Shown: positions 1-12,400 of the stretch, piece after piece | Numbering within the stretch: position 1 is the first letter of the stretch | How the letters are laid out: each line of letters opens with the position of its first letter | Notes under the pieces: model-generated | What the model was told of the DNA's origin: nothing | Seen by the model: the letters and a program-made list of their open reading frames with translations, nothing else | The model's database searches: none | Assembly (NCBI RefSeq): GCF_027942865.1 | Contig: NC_134529.1 | Coordinates: 16,730,467-16,794,466, forward strand | Length of the DNA: 64,000 nt | Direction of reading: 5' to 3' | DNA from: Odontesthes bonariensis | Lineage: Eukaryota; Chordata; Actinopteri; Atheriniformes; Atherinopsidae | Made by a program: the position numbers and the translations under genes

Positions 1-1077
1 TTGGTTTAAGCCAAACAACACGCACTGAGGGAATCGTAGCAAACATAGCAAGATTATCACAACTGAGTGATCAATTACCACTACATACTTTAATTTGCTT
101 AAACTATAGAAAATGTATTTAGGAAACCCTTAGCCAGGGGTTACAATTGCGTCAGTACTATGGCTGCTCGAGACGACCACAACATTTCAAGAAATTGTTG
201 TGAATCTGCCAAAAAAAACGCCACAGCCCGTCTAAAAAAAAATGTCCCTCCAGAAGCTCTTCAATGTGTACCACGAAAAATATGAGCCTGGTCTATTTTT
301 GACACAAACCCCTTTAAGTTCACATAGTAAACTGAGCTGGACAGGAAGTCAGAGGGAGGAGCAACGCTTACTCATGACACAGGAAAAAAAAATAAAAAAA
401 TGAGTGAAAACATTTTTATCGGAGACAAATGAGCAGAAAAAAGGAAACGCTGTCACTGAAACAACATCATAGGCCTGTAGTGCTGTTTATCAAGGGCAAT
501 ACTGTACATCCAAAGAGGGAAGTAAGAATATACCATGTGAAAAGGGAAAAACAAAACAGGCAGCACAAAATATTTGATCAAAGTCATCCGTACCAAAAGC
601 GAAAGGCAAGAATGAACACTGAACCTACTTTTTAAGTGGTGTGATAATAAATGCCACAATTCACTTCTCTAATGACTACTTATGTGCAACACTGGCTGCA
701 TCTCCTTTTCGAAATAAATGCAGAAAGACGGGTCCAATGCTGCAATCTGATGGGTAAGATAAACTGATACCATCTGCAATTTCATTTCCACTGTAGATTT
801 GACCATTTACAACTAATTGCAACATTGTTATGTCCAAGCCTAAATAACCAGCCTCAGTCTGTTAAACAGCAAACAACCTATTTACTGTATAATCCCTGTA
901 CTTGATTTCAGTTTCACATCAACTTTCTATAGCTGGAACAGCGCAGGTGGTGACATTTGTGTCATTTGTGATCACGGAGCTATGTCAGATCATAAGTAGT
1001 TTGAAGGCGTGCATCTGTGTGGGTGGGCGTGAATGATCTGATGAGAGCCATGAAACAGTTGCAATATCAAAAAGTAC
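1..1077. other. wdr26 intron (left edge), no exon seen
   Basis: This AT-rich stretch follows the last visible wdr26 exon on the minus strand. I looked for the next expected segment of the protein, the part after the CTLH region that begins YLMCSHAEDL in other vertebrates, and did not find it. It is therefore best read as intron. The short ORFs here are frame shadows with no recognisable content. Confidence 0.5.
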
Positions 1078-4000
1078 CCGCTGAGTATGTGGATACGATC
1101 TGTGTTGTATTTGAGTGGCGTCAGCTCTCCCCGGAGCACCTGCAAAGCCTCCAGGACTTTGCCATCCTCCAGATACTCCAGGTACTTCTGCTGCAGCAGC
1201 AGGAACTTCATACGCTGAGTGGAAGAAGCAAGACACAGGCAGAGAGAAAATAGCTTATCAAAATGAAAAGAGCATCAGAGAACGAAGGAACAGATTCCTG
1301 AATGAGCCTGATCATACATAAGATCTCTATTACTGATCCAACAATGGATAACCTGCACAGCTGTACTGCACTACATGTTTTCATCCGTACCCCTGTGAGT
1401 TTATATTTAATCTCATAAAAAATGAAGTAACTAAACAATATTTGTGACATTGTTTGATATCCACTTTAAATAAAAAAAAAAAATATGGTGCCGTCATCTT
1501 GTAAAGCTGCCTGTCCTCAAAGATTATTAGAGATGTTCACAAAGCGCATAGTAATGTCAACATCACCAGTCTTCTTTGAAGCTGGTGGCTAAATGCAAGT
1601 GTTTTACTAATCGCTGCCCGTCAGCAGTGACATTTGTAGCATGAAGCGTCTTTGTCTTATCTCAGCTATGCAGCACAGCTCTGACGATTGATGCAAACGC
1701 AGTTAGAACTACCACACACAGATTTGAGAGAACGCTCGCCCACGTATGCCTGCAGAGACCTCTCTAAATTCTTAAACTTTATATGACCTGAGTAAACTGT
1801 GATTATGACTATATCTACGACCAACCAGAACTGCGGTCAAGCTATCTTAAAGGCGATAAAACCAACTTCCACTCTCGGCGCGAAATGAATACCACAGTTG
1901 CAGTGACGGCTTAAAATATTCAGGTACATGCATTTTCACATTAACTGACCTGTGATAATGACAACAGAGCGGCAGGCACTTGACTCAAATATCAGGGAGC
2001 GTTTGTGGAGCTCATCCTTTCTGCTAATTAGTGTAATAGCTAAGGCCTATTAGGCCCAGCTCGGTTCCATTTCTAATCTAGCATTTTAAAGAATTTACTG
2101 TCAAGAGAACACAATGAGCACTATAATCGTTTGTAACCATGAACAAATATACATATATTTACATAATAGAAATAAAGAATGAAAGAACTAAAACAAGCTA
2201 AATATTCTGTACAACAATGCCATGATTAGAAAAACAATTGCATATCTATTCTCTAAATCTGATTCAATGTCAATTTCTGACGCTGCACTTTCTGAGGTTT
2301 CATCCAGAACGTTTTTCAGCTTTCAGTGTCGAACAACAGGGCCCTTGCTCCACAACGGTACCGTTCTGGAATATCCAGATGTGTCTGCTAACTGACTGTT
2401 TCTGCCCAGTTCGGGTTTGGGCGAAGGGAGCTTACCACAATGGCGTTAGGAGAATGCATCAGTGCTCTCAGCTCATTGAGATCATTCTCAGCCTGGATCA
2501 AAACAAAGGGAGTGTGATGGAGGGGAGGGACAGAGAGAAAGAGAGAGAAATCATTAGCTCAGCAGTTTCCATGCATGCAGAGGAGAAAAAAAAAACAAAA
2601 CACTAATATGAACAGTTACAAAGATCTTATGCTCAGTGTAAATGAGGCTATTGCAATGTAGCTTATTGTTGTATTCTCTGATCAAAAGGAACAATCGAAG
2701 CTTCGGCTCAAAAATTACAGCCTCCTTTTGCTATTTCGCAGGTGAACAAAATGTTCAGAACCAAAACGAAAGCTGAACAAGTGGCTGGTTTACTCCCGAT
2801 TTGCAGAGAGACCGGACCTTCCACCCACATCCAGAAATTTACTAGCATTTGGCTCAAGGCCGCAGTTAATTTTCCAGCCTTCCAGTTCTGACTTAGGTTC
2901 ATCATTCCAGATGATTCATCTTAATAAGTTCTGCAGCTTTATGAGCTTCAGCTCGAAAATGTTGGACTGAGAGCTATTTTGTACTTGGAACACAGGGGTA
3001 ACACAACAAAGGGCTGGTGATTTAAAAGCCAATTACATTGAAAAAAACAACAACAACAAAAAAAAGGTACACAAAAGCATTCAAATGTGCCAATATAAAC
3101 TGTACAGGTCTCAAATCCTATATTATTGAATCTACTGTGGCCTTAACAAAATGCTGCTATAACAACGTGTAATACCATGGGTGCTTCAATGAAAAACATA
3201 ATAAAATAATTTCTGACATTTATCATGATAATAGCCCCATAATGGGCTGCAGGCCATGGCCATTTCATTGCAAAATAATGGCCAAAATTAAATGTTTACT
3301 TAACATTTCAGAAGGCACATTAAAAATTGAGAAGCCTTACTTTCAGCATAGATAACTACTTGAAAAATATTTCCATCCTTCTGGCCCATCAAAGCCCCCC
3401 CACACGCACACTCTCAATAATCATAAACATACAGTTTTGATGAATATGAACACGTAAAGTCTGTGAATGAGCATGGAAGACTATCTGTGGAGCTATGTGC
3501 ACTGAAATGATGAACTCAAACTTCAACAGCAGGAGGAAAAAAAACAAAACAAATAGCAACCCATTGGTACTAGTCATGAATGCTTATGGGTCTTTTACAG
3601 CATGTAGACCACAAAAGCATGAACTTATGTAACCGTAATCTAAATGCAGACTACTTTGTGTGCTCCTGATTGCCAAACCAACCTTGTCCCACTCCCCCTC
3701 CATGACATGGTTGCGGAACTTGGTAGCTGAGGGGTGTTCCAGTCTGCAGCCCGATTCCTGCATCAGCAGGTCCACCGTCTGACTGCAGACACACAGACAG
3801 GGGGTGGAAGAGGGGCAGACAAAGTTATGCTGATGTACAGACACACAAGACACAAGAAAGAAAAGAGAGAATGACTTTGAAATCAAGCATGAAACGGTGG
3901 CATTTTGGCTGTCAGCATTTAGTCGGTAATCAGAACGGCGAGCTCAGTCAGCAGGATGCTGAAAAGTCACTGCGCGCGATTCTATGACGTCTATACATCT

Positions 4001-6191
4001 TACAAACCATTTCAGACACTTCTCCTCGTAACAGGGTTGCACTTTTTGGGTTACAAAAAGGTTGACTGGGTGATCTGTAAAAGTCATTTTGAGGACAATA
4101 TCAATGTTGATGGCCGACAGCGGGAAGCTGCACTTTCATGGCCGACCGTATCTGGAGGGCACCGACCCAGGGCAGGTGTGTCAAAACCCAGAGAAACCGG
4201 AGACGGCGAGAGGTTCATTAACATGTTGCAAGCTTTCGCTGCAGTTGACATCACCCCCACAGCCTGTCAACCACGAACCATAACCATCTGTCCAAACACC
4301 ATCTCCTCTGCTTAACATAAATGTGCCCGCTGAGATGTGTGTGCGAGATAATGAAAATGATTTTTTTTTGGGGGGGTGGGTGGGAGAGTAGATGGCTGAC
4401 ACCTTCAGCATGATGACATCATTCTCAGGTATCAATGAAGTGGCGCAGCAGCTCTTGTGTTGAGCCTTTCATCCACCTAAATGCTACACCAATTTCTCTT
4501 GCCTTTCTCCAGCTGAAATACGGGGGCCCTGTTTCATACCAGGCAATGTCATGTATCCCCCTAAGACACCCCCCACCCCCACTGCCACTGTAAACGATGT
4601 TCGGCTCTCTTTTATAATGCCTTGTAATGGCTGCTTTACCTCACCAGCTGGACACCACGGATCAACGGATGCACAGCTATACAACAGCGACTACCACGGC
4701 CACGCTGAAGAAGATGAGTACACATACATATCTTGAAAGCCCCCACCGTGCTATAATTAGATTCAAGCACAGCGTTTCCACCTAAAACAGCTGGTAGAGA
4801 GCGCATTCCTCAGCCGCCATGAAACCGACCGATTCTGCTCATTTCAGGATACATACATGGTCGTCTGGATGCGGGCTGAGACTGGGCATTGACACATTGC
4901 TCTGACACGGTGACACAAAAATGAACACAATAATCTAAGAGAGGGGTAATACTTTTCACTCGACAGCAAGACATTGCGACTAATCTGATTAATTGCACAG
5001 CTGCTTAAAATGACACTCCGTATAACAACATAATCGGGACAGTTTTTTTTTTATAAGCAACCCCCTCCCCCTATTATTGCAGTGTTTTTAAGCAATCCAG
5101 ACTTATCAAGGTTTCTCGGAAACAGCTTTTTTTTTTGGAGGGGGGGGGGGGGGGGTATGTTTATACTGCAGGCTAACTAAAAACAAAAAGAAGAATGCCA
5201 ACAGTCGCCTGACCGACAAACGGACGTTGACAACCCCATACATTAAACCTTACATTTTCTCCGCAATGTTTTTTTGCGCAACAGCCCTTGAAACGCAAAA
5301 AAACGTACACCACAAACTCGATAATCCTGCTTAGGTACTTCGTTATGAAACGCCAGCAAGGCTCTTCGTTCTCGTGGTATTGACTAAATATCATTGCAAA
5401 TCATAACAAGTTAATGAATCTTATTTTGTGTGAATAAACGTTAGTAACGTTGGATGATGTAATGCCTTTTATCCTGTTCGAAATCCATCTCTTTTGTTAG
5501 CGCATTAAAGAGTTGATGTCATAACAAGTGCTTCATTTCGGAGTGAATTTCTTAGACAACTAAACGTTGGACTGTATTTTCTGTTTGCATAGAGGTTTAA
5601 TGTCAGGACAACACCACAGCGCAGGCTAGTGCTGTTAGCTATTAAGCTAACTGTTATTGTGCAAGATGGACCCCTTCTTTTTACCCTACTGCCTAGCTAC
5701 ACAGGCTAACTTACTACCCCATCCCCCCATGTTTGTGTCTATCAGGCGCTCTAACAGCGCCTTTACTCGCTGCAATTTAGCGGTTTCACACGAAACACCA
5801 GTGATATAGATGACACTTAATTTGTCCAACGCCAATATAAAATGTTTATGGAAGTTTTTTCTCAACTGACACATTGTATAACTTACTTCAGACCCAGTCC
5901 GTGGAGATGTTGCCCTATTAATCGTATGACATCTTCCTCCGCTTGCGATAGTCGTTTCTTCTTTTTCAGCGAGCCAACCTCCGAGCTCGAAGCCGTAGAG
6001 GTAGCCGAAGTCCCCGAACAGGGCCCGACTGAGGACCCATTACTGGTACCGACACTGTTACCGTTGTCTGTGCTGGATAGTAGCCCGTTGGAGTGGGTTC
6101 CACCAGCCGAGGATGACTCCCCGTTTTGTGCGCTGTTTAGGCAGGAAAGATCTGAAGATTCTTGTCCCTGTCCTGCCCCGTTTGACTGCAT
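1078..6191 (-). CDS. wdr26: WD repeat-containing protein 26, 5' part (four coding exons)
   Basis: Wdr26 is a subunit of the CTLH/GID E3 ubiquitin ligase. Minus-strand exons: 6191-5887 (start ATG, Ser/Gly-rich N-terminus, then [20 protein letters not shown]), 3782-3683 ([18 protein letters not shown]), 2492-2436 ([19 protein letters not shown]) and 1214-1078 ([19 protein letters not shown] to HILSG). All borders are AG/GT. The phases join cleanly: 305 + 100 + 57 nt make 154 codons, and the fourth exon adds 45 codons plus 2 nt. The visible part holds the LisH motif (about residues 85-120) and the start of CTLH. The WD40 propeller lies left of the window. The start is chosen because MQSNGAG resembles the mammalian MQANGAG and no in-frame ATG was seen upstream. 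Teleosts often keep two wdr26 copies; which one this is cannot be told here. Confidence 0.95.
5140..5155. repeat. poly-G tract in wdr26 intron 1
   Basis: A run of 16 G follows a T run, and further T and C homopolymers lie at 5043-5077. Simple sequence only; it could form a quadruplex and may be length-variable. Confidence 0.8.
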
Positions 6192-6239
6192 GCTGCTGCT
6201 GAGATTGTTGACAACACTTCGGTTAAAGTGGATGGCCGA

Positions 6240-6640
6240 TGTGGTTTGAGAGTGTGTTGCAAGTCCTAAGACAACTCCAGAGAGGCCTGTTACAACTGCT
6301 GAAGCCCCGGGCTCTCCTGCTCCCTCCGCCGCCGAGGCTCGGTGCTTCTTCCGCGGGGGCGGCGACGCTCCGCCGGTGTCCGAGTCGGAGGAGGAGGAAG
6401 CGGAGGCCAGAGTTTCCTCACCGAGAGCGGCCGTGGTTAGAAGCCGGCGGAGCTCCGGGTGGGAAATGAAGGTAAAGCTTCCAGATTTGAGGCCTCGTTG
6501 TCGGGCTCAGAGCGTACTGTCAGTTAGCCCGTTTTGTTGATGTTTCTCTCAAAACAGCTGCAACTCTAATGGAGTCCTGACGCCCTGACGTAACCGGAAA
6601 TTCCTACACTACCAAGCTTCCGGGTAGAATTATAATCCAT
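6240..6640 (-). promoter_or_regulatory. wdr26 CpG-rich promoter and 5' leader
   Basis: The region just upstream of the wdr26 start is GC- and CpG-rich (about 6290-6450), unlike its AT-rich surroundings. At 6586-6593 lies a CRE-like TGACGTAA, directly followed by an ETS-like CCGGAA at 6594-6599. A second ETS site on the minus strand (ACCCGGAAG) lies at 6617-6625. A CRE/ETS cluster without an obvious TATA box is typical of housekeeping promoters, so transcription probably begins near 6480-6570. Motifs are seen; their function is inferred. Confidence 0.6.
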
Positions 6641-7253
6641 GGGTGGCGCATGGGAATTTAGTTTGCATAATTACTAACAAACAACTGTAACACCTCGCAT
6701 CAAAATAAAATGTAATATCCCCAAAATCATGAATTGTAACATACTCTATATGTAATTTAAAAGTAGCATGATGAATCGTCCACCCGCAGGACTGACACAG
6801 ACAGCTTTTAGACAGTAAATTGATCAATGACAACCCTTTCACAACTAAAAGTTGTATAAAATTTACATTAAAAAGAGTAATCAAATGATTTGATCGCTAT
6901 ATGTTATTGCAAGGTAGCATATAAAAATAAACGAACTGAAAACTGTATTGTTTTATGTCAAATCTGTTCTCATTTTGGTGGGAAAAAAAACAGCATCATA
7001 TTTAAAAAAGCTGTAACAAGTGAATCAAAAAAGAATCCCCCCTAAATTTCTAAGAATCATTAGGTGCTAGTTTACATGATTGGGTATAAGAGCATCCCAT
7101 AGTATTTTACTCCTTCTCAAGTAAAGATGCGGATGAATGTGATACTTTCTAAATGATTGCAAGGGAAAATAGATCTACATGTTTAGTAGAATATTTCTCA
7201 AAGTAAAACCCCCCAAAAAGAGAGAAAACAGTACAGAAAGTAAGAATTGAGGG

Positions 7254-7275
7254 ACTAAGGACTAAGGACTAAGAC
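7254..7275. repeat. Three tandem copies of a 7-mer
   Basis: GGACTAA is repeated three times directly in front of the Tc1-like fragment. Confidence 0.8.
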
Positions 7276-7420
7276 ATTTGGAATTCTTTATCAAAACCAT
7301 GGTCTTTGCATCATCCAGAGTGAAGAACTATCCTGCTTATTATCAGCTCACAGTACAAAAGCCAAGATCCAGGATTGTATGAGGGTCATAAGTGTGCATT
7401 GCAAGAGAAGGCCAGGTGCC
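7276..7420 (+). mobile_element. Decayed Tc1-like transposase fragment
   Basis: The segment aligns by eye with the reverse complement of the Tc1-like remnant near 49330-49500 in this same window. Both share the run ATTTGGAATTCTTT/ATTTGAAATTCTTTT, then AAACCATGG, a TATCC block and a TGATGGTATG-type block in the same order. In intact Tc1 transposases this part lies between the WSDE and QQDNAKPH catalytic motifs. No open frame remains. The family is inferred from that internal match plus memory of Tc1 sequences. Confidence 0.5.
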
Positions 7421-8636
7421 AGTCCAGTTCCTGCAGTCAAGCCTACTGAAAACCTTTGACACGTCATGCAACAAAATATATCCTATGCCAGAGACCCTAA
7501 AATGCTCAGTGATGGAAGTCAAATATCAAGCAAGTGTGGGACAATTGTTTACTTTCAAATCTATAAGAAATGGTCTTCTTGGTTCTTAAGTGCTGAAAAA
7601 AATCTTTGTTCAAAGTTGAGTTGATGCAATGCAGTGGTGATGAGTATGGACCTTTGCTCACAGCAACCTAACATTCTCAGAAAAAGTGTGTGACCCCAAA
7701 TGGATAATGTCTCGGAACAAGCTGCAACATGTGGAAGCTTTTGACTTCACTAGAACAATCAAAGCGTATGAGTCACATGTTTGTGTAAAATAAAATAGAA
7801 TTAATATATTGAAATAAAAAGAAAACAGTGGGCCAAACAGTTTAAACATTTTCTTTTACATTTAAATATGTAGGAAGGCTAAGGGGAATCATTACATTCC
7901 ATGAATATGCTGCAGTGAACTATTTCTATAAAAGATGCATTACCTATAAAACTCCAGAAAAATATGTTACTTATCTGTCAGTTCATTGTTATAATTGCCA
8001 TTAATATATGAATTTCTTCCAGTTTCTTACTAGAATTACACAAATCTGTATTGTCACAGTCATTTTTTGTAAGGATAATCCATTATGATTTATTAGATTT
8101 AGTTCAATTGAATTAAACTTTTAACATGTAGCATTATTTCATGTAATATGAAGAGCACACTTGATGTAACTAACATTATCAGTTCCCTTTAGCCTGCAGA
8201 TTAAGAATCATATTTCTGTGTTGTGTGTGTTTTTTTTTTGAAGGTATTAGGGCCATTTTGTGCCTATTAGTCTGAGTCCAGTTCTGAGTAAACCCTATAG
8301 GAATCTTTGGAGACTGAGACTGACTAACAGAGACTGCCACATGCCACAAAGAATTAATCAATCTTTGATTAGATAAACACAAAACAAAGGGTCAGTTAAA
8401 TTTCCATTGTGTGAATAAATTAATTATTGACCACAGATCAGAGCAAATTCCCCGTCAGATTGAATCACTCAATTCACCTTTGTAGTGGTGACATGTATTG
8501 ACGTCAGTTTGCTAACATGCATAGATCTAGGATTTAATATGAGTATTGTACTCGACAATTGGTCAAATCAACTAACACTGCATCGAAAACTTTTGAAACA
8601 AGGCAAAAAAATCTAAAAAATACGATGGAGACATGT

Positions 8637-8642
8637 TTTATT
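8637..8642 (-). terminator. Distal candidate poly(A) signal of adcy3
   Basis: AATAAA on the minus strand about 830 bp past the stop codon. A nearer one lies at 8838-8843. Which is used is unknown. Confidence 0.4.
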
Positions 8643-8837
8643 AACACGTTATAAATGCAATCTGATTAGTCTACATTATTTTACAAACCTGAGCTCAAGG
8701 TATAACAACACAGTAAGGTACTTTACATGTTTGTTACAAGCTTGAAGTGTACATATACAGACATTTGAAAATTTACCACAAATGGAATTTCCCCAATTGA
8801 AAGATTTCTAAGTCTCTAGATCTCCGACCTCATTTCA

Positions 8838-8843
8838 TTTATT
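8838..8843 (-). terminator. Proximal candidate poly(A) signal of adcy3
   Basis: AATAAA on the minus strand about 625 bp past the stop codon. Confidence 0.4.
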
Positions 8844-9466
8844 TTTTCTGAATAATCTGGAGCCCTTCAAATCTTGGTATTATGACACCACACACTTCAA
8901 GTAGCAAACACAACACCGGGTCCTTGATGTCTTGGGTTTTATGAAGATGGGCTCCGTTGTCACTCCACAAGCAGGATGGGGTCGCCTTCATTTTAATCTG
9001 GAAACCATGATTCCAATTTCATTGATTTGAATATGTGATAAATGTGGCACTTTGCTCACATTTTCTATGTAAATAATCTGTGTTTCAAATAATTTAAATG
9101 ATGAAAATTACTTTAAAAAGGTTGTAGCTTCTATTAGACAGTATCATCTTCATCTGTTGGAACAGTTTCAAAGAAGCTTTGCTCATTCAAATAAGAGATG
9201 TTTTCGTTTGGAGGTACCTGTAGATCTTGCCTGTGAAATCTATTAAGTCCAACGTGATAAAACCTTTAACAGAGGAGCTTTGTGAGATATTTCCTGAATT
9301 ATATACAACTTTACAAAAAAGGATTTTGTTCTTAGACATTACTTCAGCGCTGACTGTTAATAGTTGTATTTTGGTATCTTGGTCTACTTTCATAAGCTTT
9401 GTGTAAGCAACAGAGTCTACAGTTTGAAAAATGAAATGGAATAAAAAGAAATTCTCATGAAAACAG

Positions 9467-12400
9467 TCAGGAAAGGTCGTCAACTTGGTGTGGAAGAGCA
9501 GTGGTTACAGCAGCGACATTGCAATTAGGCTTTTCTTTCCCTTTCATGAAAAAGGTAAGTAGCTCCCCTTTTCCTTTGACAAATATCGGCCCTCTTCGAA
9601 TGAAGCGGAAGCCATACTCCTTCAGGATGTCATAGCAATCCTCCACCACCTGAGGGCAAAGGAGGACATAACATTTAAAGGAGAAGGCTTTTTTTTTGAG
9701 AATTTCAGAGAAATTAGCAGGAAATAAGAAAAAATCTAAATAAAATGCACAAATATGGTTTTTATCTATGGATTTGTGTGTGTCTTTGTGCTACCTGGAC
9801 GTTTCCCATCACTCCAGTCGACTCCATTCTGCTGGCCACATTGACTGTGTTGCCCCAGATGTCATAGTGAGGTTTACGAGCCCCGATCACTCCAGCAAGA
9901 ACTGCTCCTTTATTCATACCTGAAGAGATCCATGAGTGGACATGAACACACATGGAAATGCACAGACTGAGAGGTACGCACATGCAGGCACATACTCACC
10001 GATGCGTAGCATGAAGTTGTTGAAGGACTGTTTGTTGAGGTTGTCGAGAGTCACTTTAATGGCCAAGGCAAAATCTGCCAGGTCAGCGAGGTGCTGCCAA
10101 CGCTCAGTCACTGACTGGTCCTCTGGCTGTGGAATAACAGGAAGTAACTTTTACCAGTTTAGTTGTTTATATGAAAAAGCAGAGTTACGGAAGCTGTTAC
10201 AAGATCCCACCTTGCGGTTGCTGTATTCGTTAGTGTTACTTTCTGGCGTGAGTCCTGAGGCAGCCATATAGGTGCTTCCTATTGTCTTGATCTTCGTGAT
10301 GTATCGGAACTCGTCTCTGTCTAATAACTGGAGGAGAAAATGCACATAAATGTATAAACTTGCTTCTAGGAGTTATATATATTCATATATACTGTATATT
10401 CTGTTGTCAAATGGGTTAGGGTTTAGACCCACGCTGTCAAAGTCTGAGATGATCTCATTGAGAATCCTGAGACACTCAATTCCTCCATTGTTGATGCCGT
10501 CTTCAGTGTAGAAATCAGAGAAGTTGGGGATGGAAGCAAACATCACACCTACTTCATTATAAGACTGGCTATACAGCTCCTGCAAATGACAAATGACATG
10601 ACTATAACTTGTGGTGATTTTGTATAGCAGATTATTCAGTTGTTCACCAATAAGTAATTATGCAAAAGACCACAAGATGACACTGTTGTCCACAAAGAGG
10701 GTGAAAGCTGACATTGGCTTTGACTTGAATAATGCTGCAGGAGATTTCTTCTCCCTCTTGACATTCCTCATTCTTGTTTTTTCTTGTTCAAGGCTCAGTG
10801 CCTCCAAGTGCTTGCATATCCAAATTAAACTGAACCTGCTGCTAAATGCTAAAAAATGCTAAAATGCTAAAAAATGTTCTAGAATGCGCTGCTGAGGGTG
10901 GCAGCACGTTGGAGTAGCTCTGTACCTCACATTGAGATTTTTCTTTTTTCTAAATTTCGTTCCTGTTATTTCTTGGAAGAATTTGCATTTTTTGGACAAC
11001 TGTTCCTTCCTGCCTTGGATGCTGTGCAGCTGGATTAATTTTTCCCAATACTTTTGTATATTTTACTCTTTTGTTATGATGCATAACCATAGCAACAAGG
11101 TGGTTTACAACAGGGAGCAGCTGATTAACAGCTGATTAGCGTCGTGGATGCAGAGCAGGAGCAAAGAGGAGAGAAAGAAAGAAGAAGTTCAAACCATCTC
11201 TGCCATCCGTCATCATGGGCAATGTAAGATCATTAGCTAACAAGTTGGATGAACTTCTAGCCTTGACAAGGACTCAGCAAGAATATCTGGAATGTAGGAT
11301 TATGTGTTTTACTGAGACAGGGCTACAGGATCATATCCCCGACTCCAGCGTCTCTCTGCCGGGCTTCCTGACTGTACGAGCAGATCGAGATTTAAAGAGT
11401 AGCAGGAAAAGGAAAGGGGGTGGATTGGCAGTGCTTGTCAACAACAGATGGTGTCACCCAGGACATGTTACTGTGAAGAGTCGTCTCTGCAGTCCTGACA
11501 TTGAACTATTGGCAGTAAGTTTTCGTCCATATTATTTGCCAAGAGAGTTCACCAGTGTTGTTTTGGTGGCTGTTTACATTCCACCCTCAGCTGTTGCCGA
11601 CACTGCATGTGATGTCATCAGTTCCGTTGTTGCTAAGATACAGACACAACACCCCAATTCTTTTGTGGCAATATCTGGTGATTTTAATCATGCCTCACTC
11701 TCTGCTACACTGCCAACTTTTCAACAGTTTGTCAGCTGCTCTACCAGAGAAAACAAGACATTGGATTTGTTTTACACAAATGTCAAGGATTCATACATTT
11801 CGAAATCAAGACCTCCCCTGGGTAAATCAGATCACAACCTTGTTTTTCTCTGTTCAGCATATAAACCCCTTGTCCAGAGACTACCTGTCACAAAAAGGAC
11901 TGTTAGAAAGTGGTCACATGAAGCTGAAGAAGCCTTACAGGGTTGTTTTGATGCAACCGATTGGATTTCTCTTTGTAAGCCACATGGAGAGGACATTAAT
12001 GCCATGACTGAGTGTGTGACTGACTATATAAACTTCTGTGTGGACAACACCATCCCCATCAGAACAGTGAGATGCTTCCCTAATAACAAACCCTGGATCA
12101 CCAGTGAGCTAAAGGAACTATTGAACAAGAAAAAAAGAGCCTTTAGGGAGCGAGACAGGGAGTTACTGAGGAGTATACAGAAGCAGCTCAAAGTCAAGAT
12201 CAGAGAGAGCAAGGAGGTGTATAGAAAGAAGCTTGAGAGTAAACTGCAGAGGAACAATATCAGAGATGTGTGGTCAGGAATGAAGAAGATCACAGGCCTC
12301 AAGCAGAGGGAGGATCGGATGGATGGAAGTCTGGACAGAGCAAATGAGCTGAACACATTCTTCAACAGGTTCAGTTCAGGAACAAGCTCACCATCCTCCC

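Larger units (their letters stand above)
6640..8636. other. Spacer between wdr26 promoter and adcy3 3' end
   Basis: AT-rich DNA with no recognisable exon. It holds the GGACTAA triplet repeat and a decayed Tc1-like fragment described separately. The minus-strand ORFs at 6630-6884 and 7658-7849 have no recognisable family features. Confidence 0.5.
8637..9466 (-). other. adcy3 3' untranslated region
   Basis: The sequence follows the adcy3 stop codon on the minus strand. Two minus-strand AATAAA hexamers, at 8843-8838 and 8642-8637, are candidate polyadenylation signals. The true end of the transcript is not visible from sequence alone. The ORF at 9187-9483 overlaps the stop codon in another frame and is not coding. 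Confidence 0.5.

Noticed and set aside
3956..4315. Plus-strand 119-codon ORF in wdr26 intron 1
   Set aside because: No family features and it lies inside an intron of a well-supported gene on the other strand.
5842..6249. Plus-strand 135-codon ORF over wdr26 exon 1
   Set aside because: Antisense to a Ser/Gly-rich coding exon, whose reverse complement is expected to stay open; the minus-strand frame matches WDR26.
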